Under the pieces are notes generated by a model. It did not search any database. It saw only the letters and a list, made by a program, of their open reading frames with translations, and had not been told where the DNA came from. From NCBI GenBank assembly GCA_002716385.1, contig PBAX01000012.1, positions 1 through 64,000 of the forward strand: a DNA stretch of 64,000 bases, read 5' to 3'. Every line of letters starts with the position of its first letter. Within the stretch, counting starts at the first letter, position 1. This document shows positions 43,198 to 51,987 of the stretch, piece by piece. Source of the DNA: Phycisphaerae bacterium. GTDB taxonomy: Bacteria > Planctomycetota > Phycisphaerae > Phycisphaerales > SM1A02. Both the position numbers and the translations under genes were made by a program.

Positions 43198-43974
43198 TCA
43201 GCTTCCATGAAACCGACCCAACGCGACCATGGCCTCCTCAGGATCGGTCGTCACGAAGCCCGGAATGGCCGCATACAGCACCTTGCCGGCATCCCCTGAC
43301 CGCTCACCCTCCAGACAGGCCCTTGTCAGCTGGGCGATCTCGGAGGGATCCATGGCCTTGGCCGGTGGTAATTGCGAATCGTCGACCAGGGATCGAAGCA
43401 TCTCGGTCTCGACCGCACCCGGCGCTATTGAGTAGGCCTCGACACCGGACCCGGCGGCGTCCACGTCAATGGCCCGCGTCATTCCATCCAGAGCCGCCTT
43501 CGTCATTCCGTAGGCGCCGTTTCCTGGAAATGGTCCCAACACCGCCATCGAGGAGATGTTGACTATCCGACCCCCCGATTCGAGCAGATGCGGCCAGGCT
43601 TCCAGAACCAATGCCGCAGGGCCGAGAACATTCGTCTTCCAGAGATCCGTCAACTGACCCATGGTCCATGACGGAAAAGGCATCAGCCCCCCACCAGCCG
43701 CATTGTTGACGATCCCATCAAGCCGCCCGTACCGATCCATCGCGTTGGCAATGACTCCGGAGACTTCATCATGTGACGAGACATCTGCAACCAACGGCAC
43801 CACCGATCCAGATGACGATTCGCACAGGGATGCGGTATCGATCAAAGGCTGCTCCCGGCGACCGACGACCAGACAATCGAATCCCACTGATGACAGCAGC
43901 TGGACGATGGCCCGGCCGATGCCACTGCCACCTCCAGTCACGATGCACGATCTCGCTCGCATGGCCATGGTCAT
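43198..43974 (-). CDS. short-chain dehydrogenase/reductase
   Basis: 258 residues of the classical SDR fold. The NAD(P)-binding motif is TGGGSGIGRA, NNAAG follows, and the catalytic Ser-Tyr-Lys is in ISSMAVLGPFPGNGAYGMTKAALDG. The Arg after the Gly motif in VVGRREQ favours NADPH, which is a weak indication. The substrate cannot be predicted. The start abuts the end of the RseP gene with no spacer, so it is probably the last gene of that operon. Confidence 0.92.
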   Translation of the reverse strand: MTMAMRARSCIVTGGGSGIGRAIVQLLSSVGFDCLVVGRREQPLIDTASLCESSSGSVVPLVADVSSHDEVSGVIANAMDRYGRLDGIVNNAAGGGLMPFPSWTMGQLTDLWKTNVLGPAALVLEAWPHLLESGGRIVNISSMAVLGPFPGNGAYGMTKAALDGMTRAIDVDAAGSGVEAYSIAPGAVETEMLRSLVDDSQLPPAKAMDPSEIAQLTRACLEGERSGDAGKVLYAAIPGFVTTDPEEAMVALGRFHGS

Positions 43975-46074
43975 TCACCCCAGGATTCGCACCAGATCGT
44001 TGTAGGTGACCATGATGAAGACAGTTCCAATCAGAAGCAGCCCGACGAGTGCCGCCGCATTCTGAAAACCCGGTGATGGCGGACGGCCCTTGATCTTCTC
44101 GTAGACGAGATTCAGGAAGAGTCCGCCGTCGACGATCGGTAGTGGAAGGAAGTTGACCACGGCGAGATTCACGCTGATGAGCGCGAGGAAGAAGAGGAGG
44201 AAGGTGAAGCCCTTGTCCACGATCCTCGACCCGAGGTGCACGATCCCGACAGGGCCTTGCAGCTGCTCGACGCCGACGCTTCCACGGAAGAGCCTGTCCA
44301 GAGTCAGGTAGGTCTGGATCATGAAGGTGATGGTCTCGTTGACACCCATTTCAATGGCCGTGATCGGATTGCCACCGGAACTTCGGATGGTGTAGACGGG
44401 ATCGAAAATCCCACCAGGCAGCTCGGCCTCATAAGTCATGTCGACCAGTCCCGAGCATTCATCGCCTGCAAGCGATACCCGAATCGAACGAATCTCACGA
44501 CCCGGAGTCGGATTCTCGAAATCGATGACGACTTCATCGCCTGTATTTGAAGCTACCGCTTCGAAGAAATCATCCCAGTTCTCGATCGACTTTCCTTCAA
44601 CCGAGACAATCCTGGAACCCGGCACTATGCCCGCCTTGGACACCTGAGTATCGATCTTCTCGAGCTTGCCTTCATTCCGCACATCGCAGTCGATCGCGGT
44701 GATCGGCTGGGCCACGTAGGGAACATCCCATGCCTGACCAACACTGATACCGAGTCTGGGCTCGGGTTTCAGAAGTCCGATCGCCTGTATCTCTGCCTGA
44801 ACAGACTTGCGTTTACCTTCCCGTATGACCGTGATATCGATCGAACCGGGACCATGATCCGCGATCACCCGGAGGAACTGCGATCGCCTGGGCGCCTGGA
44901 CATCGCCAGCTCGCAGAATAACGTCGCCTGGCTCGAGCACCCCCTTGTTGGGATTGCCTTCAGTCATCCCATTGATCTGTACAAGTGGAACGAGTCCAAG
45001 AAGACCCTCGACGATCTCGCGACTATCCGCTGGCCTCAGTACAGGCCAGGCAGGAGAAGGCTTCATGCTGACGTCGACAACCCCGGAGCCGTCACGCCAC
45101 CGAGTGACGACCGCCTCGGATGAAGCCCGATCCATGCTGGACTGGAACTGGGCGTAGCTGTCGATCGGTTTTCCATCCACTTCAATGACGGACATACCGG
45201 GCCTGAGCCCCTGAGACCACAATCCGGTCGTTTCCAGTATCGAGGCGACGACCTCATAGGCTTCGCTGCTGTCGCTTCCGGCCAACGTCGTGGAGGAGGC
45301 CGGTGCCACACCAATGGCCAGCACACCTGCCGCTTCGTTCTTGACGGGCGTCACCATGAATGGCAGCAGCGAGTCATGATCAGGCCGTTCGACTATGACT
45401 TCGATCGGTTCATCCGGGCGCGCCATGGCCACACCGATAGTGGCGTCGAGGAACGTGGGAACCACCCGGCCATCCAACTCGACGATACTGTCGTCGGGCT
45501 GCAGCCCGATCATGCCTTCGGCCTCGCCCACCCCGACCGCCAGTGAAGCCGGCGAACCGACCTGGACGACACCGATCGTAGGCGCCTCGAATCGGACACC
45601 GATCGAGAAGACGATCACGAACAGGATGGCGGCGAAGATCAGGTTCATGATCACGCCTGCGCTGACCACGATCATCCGCTTCCAGATGGCTGTCTGATTG
45701 AAACTTCTTTCTTCGGTTGAACTCGATGCGGGGGCCAGATCATCCTGACCGAGCATGCGTACGAAACCACCCAGCGGCAACCAACGAATCGAATATTCGG
45801 TTTCACCGATGCCGTGATCGACCAATGCCTGATCACTCAACTGCCGTGGATCCAGACCGGTCTTCTGCTTGACCCTGGAGGTCGTGGAACCGAGCGTCCA
45901 GCCGATCCCCTTTCGCCACGAGATGATCGGCTGACCGAATCCGATGGCGAACGCCTCGGTCCTGATATTGGACCATTTGGCTGCAAGGAAATGCCCGAGC
46001 TCATGAACAAATATCAGGATCCCGAATCCGAGGACGATGAGCAGTATGCTTGCCAATCCGGTGATGAAATCCAT
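43975..46074 (-). CDS. rseP: RseP-type site-2 metalloprotease with extra PDZ domains
   Basis: Intramembrane zinc protease that in E. coli cleaves RseA to release sigma E. 699 residues against about 450 in E. coli. The zinc site is HELGHF at 24-28 in the first helix, and the C-terminal helices contain the third-ligand motif NFLPLPIVDGG. Between them are apparently four PDZ-like repeats, the E. coli enzyme having two. They centre on GLQPDDSIVELDG, GLRPGMSVIEVDGKPI, VLEPGDVILRAGD and GIVPGSRIVSVEGKSI. The start shares one base with the dxr stop. dxr-rseP is the standard pairing. Confidence 0.92.
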   Translation of the reverse strand: MDFITGLASILLIVLGFGILIFVHELGHFLAAKWSNIRTEAFAIGFGQPIISWRKGIGWTLGSTTSRVKQKTGLDPRQLSDQALVDHGIGETEYSIRWLPLGGFVRMLGQDDLAPASSSTEERSFNQTAIWKRMIVVSAGVIMNLIFAAILFVIVFSIGVRFEAPTIGVVQVGSPASLAVGVGEAEGMIGLQPDDSIVELDGRVVPTFLDATIGVAMARPDEPIEVIVERPDHDSLLPFMVTPVKNEAAGVLAIGVAPASSTTLAGSDSSEAYEVVASILETTGLWSQGLRPGMSVIEVDGKPIDSYAQFQSSMDRASSEAVVTRWRDGSGVVDVSMKPSPAWPVLRPADSREIVEGLLGLVPLVQINGMTEGNPNKGVLEPGDVILRAGDVQAPRRSQFLRVIADHGPGSIDITVIREGKRKSVQAEIQAIGLLKPEPRLGISVGQAWDVPYVAQPITAIDCDVRNEGKLEKIDTQVSKAGIVPGSRIVSVEGKSIENWDDFFEAVASNTGDEVVIDFENPTPGREIRSIRVSLAGDECSGLVDMTYEAELPGGIFDPVYTIRSSGGNPITAIEMGVNETITFMIQTYLTLDRLFRGSVGVEQLQGPVGIVHLGSRIVDKGFTFLLFFLALISVNLAVVNFLPLPIVDGGLFLNLVYEKIKGRPPSPGFQNAAALVGLLLIGTVFIMVTYNDLVRILG

Positions 46075-47276
46075 TACTTGTTCTCACCCATGGTGGCAGG
46101 CCGATTCATCAATTCACCAATTCGTTCACGAACCAATGCTCTGGCCGCAGCATCGGCCCCCTCTATATCGGCAAGTGAATGAACTTCCTGTGCAGGAATG
46201 CCGTCAAGTGCTTCCCTAACGAGGTCGTGGATACCCCCGAACAGAATCTGCCTGTTGAGAAACGCCTCGACGGCCACTTCGTTTGCGGCATTGAAGACCG
46301 CCCCCGCCGTGCCCCCTCTTTCGATGACCTCATGGGCCATTTTCACGGGAGGAAACACGTCATGGTCCAGCTGTTCGAATACGAGCGACTGCAGCGATTC
46401 CCAGTCCATCCGGTCCGAACAACCCTCCATCCTGTGTGGCCAGGTCATGGCGTACTGGATCGGGGTCTTCATGTCGGGCGGCCCCATCTGGGCCAGCACC
46501 GACCCATCCACATACTCGACGAAGGAATGGACGATCGACTGGGGATGGACGATCACCTCGATTCGATCGGAGGAGAGGCCGAAGAGCCAATGTGCCTCGA
46601 TGACCTCAAGCGCCTTGTTCATCATGGAAGCCGAGTCGATGCTGATCTTCTGACCCATGTCCCAGGTCGGGTGAGCCAACGCCTCCTCGGGTGTCGCGTT
46701 TCGAACCGTTTCCTGATCCATGCCTCGGAACGGGCCGCCGGAAGCGGTGATCACGATTCGCCTGATCTCCTTATCCGAATCGCATCCCCGAAGACATTGA
46801 TAGATGGCATTGTGTTCAGAATCCACCGGAATCAGATGCACCCCACGCTCGGCGGCCCGAGGCATCACGATTGATCCGGCCGCAACGAGCGTCTCCTTAT
46901 TGGCCAATGCGATGTCGCAACCCGCATCGATCGCCGCCATGACGGCGTCTATACCCGCCGAACCGACGATAGCCGCCACGACCAGATCGCCTGGACGGGC
47001 TATGGACTCGACGAGATCTCTGGCAGAACCGGCGCCGGCATGCAACGTGCCATCGAACTGGAGACCCGAAGCCACTTCGGCATCGGCAAGGGAGATGTCA
47101 CGGACACCGAATTCCTTCGCCTGCTTGAGCAGCTCGTCGCCTCTGGTACCCGCACCGAGACCGACCAGCTCGAATTCGAGCTCCGGAAGATCTCGCATGT
47201 GACGCAGAACATCAAGGGTGCTCTGGCCAATCGAACCGGTTGAACCAAGAAGGATGACCCGTCTGGAAACCTGCAT
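46074..47276 (-). CDS. dxr: 1-deoxy-D-xylulose 5-phosphate reductoisomerase
   Basis: Makes 2-C-methyl-D-erythritol 4-phosphate with NADPH, the first committed step of the MEP isoprenoid pathway. 400 residues. The NADPH motif is LLGSTGSIGQSTLDVL and KETLVAAG comes next. The metal and substrate segments are VDSEHNAIYQCL and TASGGPFR, followed by MGQKISIDSASMMNK. Starts at ATG 47276, one base into the stop of the RNase E gene (TGATG), and ends one base into rseP. This makes the RNase E/G-dxr-rseP group tightly coupled. Confidence 0.96.
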   Translation of the reverse strand: MQVSRRVILLGSTGSIGQSTLDVLRHMRDLPELEFELVGLGAGTRGDELLKQAKEFGVRDISLADAEVASGLQFDGTLHAGAGSARDLVESIARPGDLVVAAIVGSAGIDAVMAAIDAGCDIALANKETLVAAGSIVMPRAAERGVHLIPVDSEHNAIYQCLRGCDSDKEIRRIVITASGGPFRGMDQETVRNATPEEALAHPTWDMGQKISIDSASMMNKALEVIEAHWLFGLSSDRIEVIVHPQSIVHSFVEYVDGSVLAQMGPPDMKTPIQYAMTWPHRMEGCSDRMDWESLQSLVFEQLDHDVFPPVKMAHEVIERGGTAGAVFNAANEVAVEAFLNRQILFGGIHDLVREALDGIPAQEVHSLADIEGADAAARALVRERIGELMNRPATMGENK

Positions 47277-49879
47277 CAGTCACGTTCCTCAGCACGGGAT
47301 TTGGCGTCAACAGTCGAAATTCCGCGACGTGATCCGTACAGCCTTCTGGGTTTCGGCTTGGCTTCCGCCTCCTGGGAAGCCGGCGCGGCCTTGTCACCAT
47401 CACTTGATACCACCGCCTTCTTGCGACGAGTGGTCTTCGATTTCTTCTTGGCCGGCTTTGGTTCGGAATCCGAGGAACCACCTTCCGAAGGCTGCTGGCC
47501 ACTGGAGGCATCACCCGATTCGGACGAACCGCCGGAACGACGACGACGTCTGCGACGCCGCTTCTTGGTGGTACCGGCCTGCTCCTCCGGTGCGTGGGCA
47601 GAGTCGGATTCCGCTGATTCCTCGGTTGCCGTGGATGCCGGCTCATCACCCTCCGAGGCCTTGCTTCGACGACGACGGGAACGCCGCTTCTTCTTTGGAG
47701 CCGCCTCTTCCTGCGACGAATCCGAGGACACCTCGTTGTCGTCGCTGGATTCGGCGTCCGAATTCTCGCCGCTACCGGTCTGAGCCTCTTCTGTATTGCC
47801 TCGACCACGACCTCGACGACCTCTACCACCCCTTCGTCGTCTCCGCCGTCTGGGTTTGCCGCCGTCCTCTTCCTCGGCATCTTCAGGCTTGTACCAGCCT
47901 GTGATGATCTTCACCTGATCGCCGGTGACCATGGACATGTGGCTCTTCAACTCGAGATCACCCTGCGCATCCTCATCCAGCTCTTTGAACTTCTGGATGA
48001 TCTCCTTGGCGGTCAAGCCAAGTTCCTTGGCAAGGACGTAGAGTCTGACCGGCTTGACCGGCCCCGTCTCCTTCGACTTCGACGAGGAACCCTTCTTCGA
48101 TCGACCCTTCTTCTTCGCGGCCTCCTTGGCCTCGGCCTCTTCCTGACGATCGATCTCCTCGAGTTCCTTCGCGAGTTCACCTGACAAGGCGACAGCCGTA
48201 GCATCCGCCGCCGGTGCACTGCCACGACGACGACGACGGCGGCGGGATCGGCCCTGACCACCGTTCGATTCGAGCTGATCCTTGTCCGTCTCGAGCTCCT
48301 CGACCGTTGGCGGACTCTTCGAGGACAGCTTGCTCAGATCGAGATCCGAGTTCCGCCGGTCATAGGCGTAGTAATCCACTCGATCGATGGCGATGGCTTC
48401 ACTGACCCTCACATCGAGGCTCTTGCTCAATCTCTCCTCTATCGAGTTGAGATGACGCCGCCTTGTCGAAAGCAGAACGGATGCCACCTTGGGCGACACC
48501 ACGATCTCGACCCTGCCCACATCCTCATGATGAAGCAGATAGCCGACATGACGGACGATGTCCGCCGCGACAAGATCCGCTCCCATGATCTCACCATGAC
48601 CACGACAGGTCGGACACTCGATGAAGCTGCCGCTTCGTATACCCGGACGCATCCTCTGTCGGGTCATCTCGAGGATTCCGAACTCGCTGATCTTCAGAAT
48701 CGTTGTTCGAGCACGGTCCCTCTTCAGATTCTCCGCATAGCGTTCCTCGACCGTCTTTCGATGACTGGCATGTCTCATGTCGATCAGGTCGTGGATGATG
48801 AGTCCACCCATGTCCCGCAGTCTGAGCTGACGGCAGATCTCATCCGCCGCCTCCATGTTCGTCCGGAAGGCGTTGGTCTCACTGTCCCGCGCACTGCGGC
48901 TTCTGCCAGAATTGACGTCGATGGCCACGAGCGCCTCGGTCTGTTCGATGACAAGACGCCCACCACTGGGCAAGGGAACCTCGCTGGCCCTGATCAGTTC
49001 GATCTGCCGTTCGAGGTCGTAGGCATGGAACAGCGGCAGGGCCCGCCTGTAGAGAATCACCTTGGGAGCCGAACGGGGTGCAATGACCTTGAGGAACGCA
49101 TTGCAACGTTCATACGCCGATTCGGAATCGACAACGATGGCCTTGATCGATGGTCGAAGCACATCGCGTATCGTCCTGATCAGGACATCCGACTCGGTGT
49201 AGAGCTCGCATGGCGTGCCGACGGTCTCGCCGCGGCGATCCATCATCTTCCACAACCTGGTCAGATACGCGACATCACGCTTGAGCTCCGCCTTGCTCCT
49301 GCCCATGCCGGCGGTACGGAGGATGAAGCCGAAATTGTCGGGCAGATCCAGCGTATCGAGGATCTTCCGCATCTCACGACGCTCATCCTCGTCCTCCACC
49401 CGCCTGGTGACGCCGACTCGATCCATGTGCGGCATCATCACCATCATTCGACCGGGTATTGAGATGTAGCTGGTCAGCGTCGGCCCCTTGGTGCCGATGC
49501 CTTCCTTCAGGACCTGGACGACGATCTCATCACCCTTCTTGAGCGCTTCCTGAATGGGAGGCCGGTCACGACGGGCGGTCTTTCGTCCGACATTCTCCTT
49601 GGCATCGCCATCGGGGAAATACCTGGGATGCAGATCCGAGATGTGGAGGAACCCACGCTGCGCATGCCCGAAATCCACGAAGGCAGCCTGGATGGCCGCC
49701 TCCACGTTCGTCACGCGTCCACGATAGACATTGCCCACCGAAGTCGCCGTCGACATGCGTTCAACGAAGAGTTCTTCAAGATGCCCGTTTTCGAGAATCG
49801 CGATTCGCGTCTCTTCACCGGGTACGTCATTGACAAGCATCAGCTCTTCTGGCTGTGTTGCCGTTTTCTTGGATGCCAC
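47276..49879 (-). CDS. ribonuclease E/G with embedded IF2-N-like domain
   Basis: 867 residues from GTG 49879, with AAAGAGG seven bases upstream. The TTG-initiated frame to 49924 is less likely. The N-terminal catalytic half has an S1-like barrel (NVYRGRVTNVEAAIQAAFVDFG), catalytic Asp motifs AIDVNSGR and IIHDLIDMRH, and the zinc-link CPTCRGHG. The C-terminal half is disordered and rich in Arg/Lys and Ser/Glu. It is interrupted at about 607-665 by a folded module (PVRLYVLAKELGLTAKEII...LKSHMSMVTGDQ) resembling the IF2 N-terminal domain. RNase E scaffolds the degradosome through this part. The upstream 222 bases hold a hairpin. Confidence 0.9.
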   Translation of the reverse strand: MASKKTATQPEELMLVNDVPGEETRIAILENGHLEELFVERMSTATSVGNVYRGRVTNVEAAIQAAFVDFGHAQRGFLHISDLHPRYFPDGDAKENVGRKTARRDRPPIQEALKKGDEIVVQVLKEGIGTKGPTLTSYISIPGRMMVMMPHMDRVGVTRRVEDEDERREMRKILDTLDLPDNFGFILRTAGMGRSKAELKRDVAYLTRLWKMMDRRGETVGTPCELYTESDVLIRTIRDVLRPSIKAIVVDSESAYERCNAFLKVIAPRSAPKVILYRRALPLFHAYDLERQIELIRASEVPLPSGGRLVIEQTEALVAIDVNSGRSRSARDSETNAFRTNMEAADEICRQLRLRDMGGLIIHDLIDMRHASHRKTVEERYAENLKRDRARTTILKISEFGILEMTRQRMRPGIRSGSFIECPTCRGHGEIMGADLVAADIVRHVGYLLHHEDVGRVEIVVSPKVASVLLSTRRRHLNSIEERLSKSLDVRVSEAIAIDRVDYYAYDRRNSDLDLSKLSSKSPPTVEELETDKDQLESNGGQGRSRRRRRRRGSAPAADATAVALSGELAKELEEIDRQEEAEAKEAAKKKGRSKKGSSSKSKETGPVKPVRLYVLAKELGLTAKEIIQKFKELDEDAQGDLELKSHMSMVTGDQVKIITGWYKPEDAEEEDGGKPRRRRRRRGGRGRRGRGRGNTEEAQTGSGENSDAESSDDNEVSSDSSQEEAAPKKKRRSRRRRSKASEGDEPASTATEESAESDSAHAPEEQAGTTKKRRRRRRRRSGGSSESGDASSGQQPSEGGSSDSEPKPAKKKSKTTRRKKAVVSSDGDKAAPASQEAEAKPKPRRLYGSRRGISTVDAKSRAEERD

Positions 49880-50017
49880 AGAGGCACCTCTTTCCGGAGT
49901 TCCCTCACGACGGGCTGCAGTCAAGCTGCCTGCACCATCGGGTGCCTGGCCCGCGCAGAGCGGCCGGTCTCCCTCGATGGCGGCACAAGGAGGTCGAGCC
50001 CCCTTCAGTCGCTGGGT

Positions 50018-50055
50018 GGCCCGAGGTCTGGTTCATCCTGGAGACCCCGAGGGCC
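50018..50055 (-). other. hairpin in the 5' leader of the RNase E/G gene
   Basis: GGCCCGAGGTCT (50018-50029) and AGACCCCGAGGGCC (50042-50055) form an imperfect hairpin between ptsI and the RNase E/G gene. It lies about 140-175 bases before the RNase start and 50 bases after the ptsI stop. E. coli rne has a structured autoregulated leader, so an analogous role is possible. A ptsI terminator is less likely as no U tract follows. Confidence 0.35.
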
Positions 50056-50102
50056 ATCACAAGACTTCAAACCAGGGCCATGTTTTTCGTTAACCGAAGC
50101 CT

Positions 50103-51860
50103 TTAACCGGCGTTCCATCCACCGTCAGCTTCGGGCAATACTCGTGCGGTCTCAAGGCGCAGCACCCTCAGGATCCTGCGTTGGCTCTCAAACGCCCCCA
50201 CTCTCCTTGCAAGCCGTTCACACTCTTCCAGCGTCACGCGGCGGATCAACTGCTTGACCCGGGGTATCTGGGAGGGCACGAGCGACAAGGACCGGAGGCC
50301 CAAACCAATCAATAGCATAGTGTAGGTGATATCACCCGCAATTTCTCCACAAAGGCTCGTATCGACCCCTCGACGCTTGGCAGCCCTTATTACGTTCTTC
50401 ACAAGCCTGATAACAGCGGGATTTGAGGCCGAATAGAGGTTGGCGACCCGCTCATTGCTGCGATCCACGGCCACCGTGTACTGAATCAGGTCGTTCGTCC
50501 CGATTGAGAAGAAATCGACCTCCTTGGCGAATGTGGAGGCCATCAGAGCGGCGCTGGGCACCTCGATCATCATCCCGATGGGGATATCGCGAGGCACCTC
50601 GACACCTTCCTGCCGGAGATCCTCGGCGACGTCATCGAGCACCATGCGGGCCTGCTTCAATTCGGTGACGGTCGTGATGAGCGGGAACATAACCTTCAAC
50701 GGACCGTGCACCGATGCGCGAAGGATCGCACGCAGCTGCCGCCTGAACATCGGAAGATGCTGCAGACTGTGCCGGATGCTTCTGAGTCCGAGGAACGGAT
50801 TGCGTTCGGGCTCCAACGCCTGTTGCTGCGTGTGCTTGTCTGCGCCGAGATCCAATGTGCGGATCGTCAGAGGTCTGCCCTCGAGCATCTCGATCGCGTT
50901 CGTGTACTGGGTGAACAGCTCATCCTCGGTCGGCTCGGTGTCGTTGGTGAGATAGATGAACTCGGTCCTGTAGAGACCGACGCCTTCACCGCCATACTTC
51001 TTCAGCTGCTCGATCTCCCTTGGAAACTCGATGTTTCCAAGAAGCGTGATGTTCGTACCATCGAGCGTGACCGCATCAGCGGACGCTTCCTGAGCCGTCT
51101 CGCTTTCGAACTGGGCCATTCGGTCCCGAGCTTCATTGAACGAAGCCAGCGTCTGCTCATCGGGGTCGATGATGATCTGACCGCCGCGACCATCGAGTAT
51201 GAGCAGGTCACCGTCGTTGACCTGCTCGGTGATGGCATGGCAACCGACCACAACCGGAATACCGATCGCGGCTGCGATGATTGACGTGTGGTCCGTTCGA
51301 CCGCCGGCGTCCGTCGCGATGCCCACTACATGGTCTATGGCCATCGATGCCGCCTGTGTCGGGGTCAGTTCATGGGCAATGAGCACGACCGGCTCGTTCA
51401 GGCGTGAAAGACGTTCCTGCGAGCGCCCCATGAGATGGTCGAGCACTCGACGTTCCAGATCAAGAATGTCCCGCGACTTGTCACGGAAGACCTGGGATCC
51501 CATGGAATTGAACTGGTCGATGATCCGACTGAATGAGGATGCCACGGCGAAATCGGCGTTGGCCCCCTTTTCACCGATCTTCTCCCTGATCGGACCAAGA
51601 AGAGTGGGGTCCTGGAGCAGCCCGAGGTGGAATTCGAAGATCTTCGCCGCTTCCTTGCCAAGGTCACTGGCCGCCCGGTCGCGATCAGCCGCCAGATCGT
51701 TGGTGGCGGCCTCGAGCGCCTGCTCGAATCTTTCGAGCTCCCCCGCCCTTTCCTCGGGCGCCACACGATGATGCGGCACCCGCTGCCTGAATTGCTCCAG
51801 AACGAAAGCGCGGGCGATGGCTATGCCCGGTGCCACCGCTATGCCCTTGATGGTCTTCAT
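50103..51860 (-). CDS. ptsI: phosphoenolpyruvate-protein phosphotransferase (PTS enzyme I)
   Basis: Transfers phosphate from PEP to HPr. 585 residues from ATG 51860, which gives the family start MKTIKGIAVAPGIAIARA. The TTG frame to 51914 is less likely. The active His191 lies in GGRTDHTSIIA. PEP-binding residues are visible (GVGLYRTEFIY, GNDLIQYT, NPAVIRLV) and the catalytic Cys is in TSLCGEIAGD. HPr and EII components are not in the window, so the enzyme could serve a regulatory PTS. A perfect 9-1-9 inverted repeat sits seven bases before the start. Confidence 0.95.
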   Translation of the reverse strand: MKTIKGIAVAPGIAIARAFVLEQFRQRVPHHRVAPEERAGELERFEQALEAATNDLAADRDRAASDLGKEAAKIFEFHLGLLQDPTLLGPIREKIGEKGANADFAVASSFSRIIDQFNSMGSQVFRDKSRDILDLERRVLDHLMGRSQERLSRLNEPVVLIAHELTPTQAASMAIDHVVGIATDAGGRTDHTSIIAAAIGIPVVVGCHAITEQVNDGDLLILDGRGGQIIIDPDEQTLASFNEARDRMAQFESETAQEASADAVTLDGTNITLLGNIEFPREIEQLKKYGGEGVGLYRTEFIYLTNDTEPTEDELFTQYTNAIEMLEGRPLTIRTLDLGADKHTQQQALEPERNPFLGLRSIRHSLQHLPMFRRQLRAILRASVHGPLKVMFPLITTVTELKQARMVLDDVAEDLRQEGVEVPRDIPIGMMIEVPSAALMASTFAKEVDFFSIGTNDLIQYTVAVDRSNERVANLYSASNPAVIRLVKNVIRAAKRRGVDTSLCGEIAGDITYTMLLIGLGLRSLSLVPSQIPRVKQLIRRVTLEECERLARRVGAFESQRRILRVLRLETARVLPEADGGWNAG

Positions 51861-51867
51861 GTGAATG

Positions 51868-51886
51868 GCGACACGATTCGTGTCGC
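51868..51886. promoter_or_regulatory. perfect 9-1-9 inverted repeat just upstream of ptsI
   Basis: GCGACACGA and TCGTGTCGC flank a single T. In the ptsI mRNA the hairpin would fall between a GGAG at 51893-51896 and the start ATG (51860). It could hide or position the ribosome site, or the DNA could be an operator. Confidence 0.4.
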
Positions 51887-51987
51887 TACTGGCTCCTGGC
51901 CTGAAATTGGTCAATACAGAGTATAGGAACCCTGAAGCGGAATCGGGCCATGCATTGCATGATCAACAAATACAGGGACTTACAGGC

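Noticed and set aside
47212-47880. 222-residue Arg-rich frame in the RNase E C-terminus
   Set aside because: Frame-shifted reading of the RNase E low-complexity tail, with no independent start.
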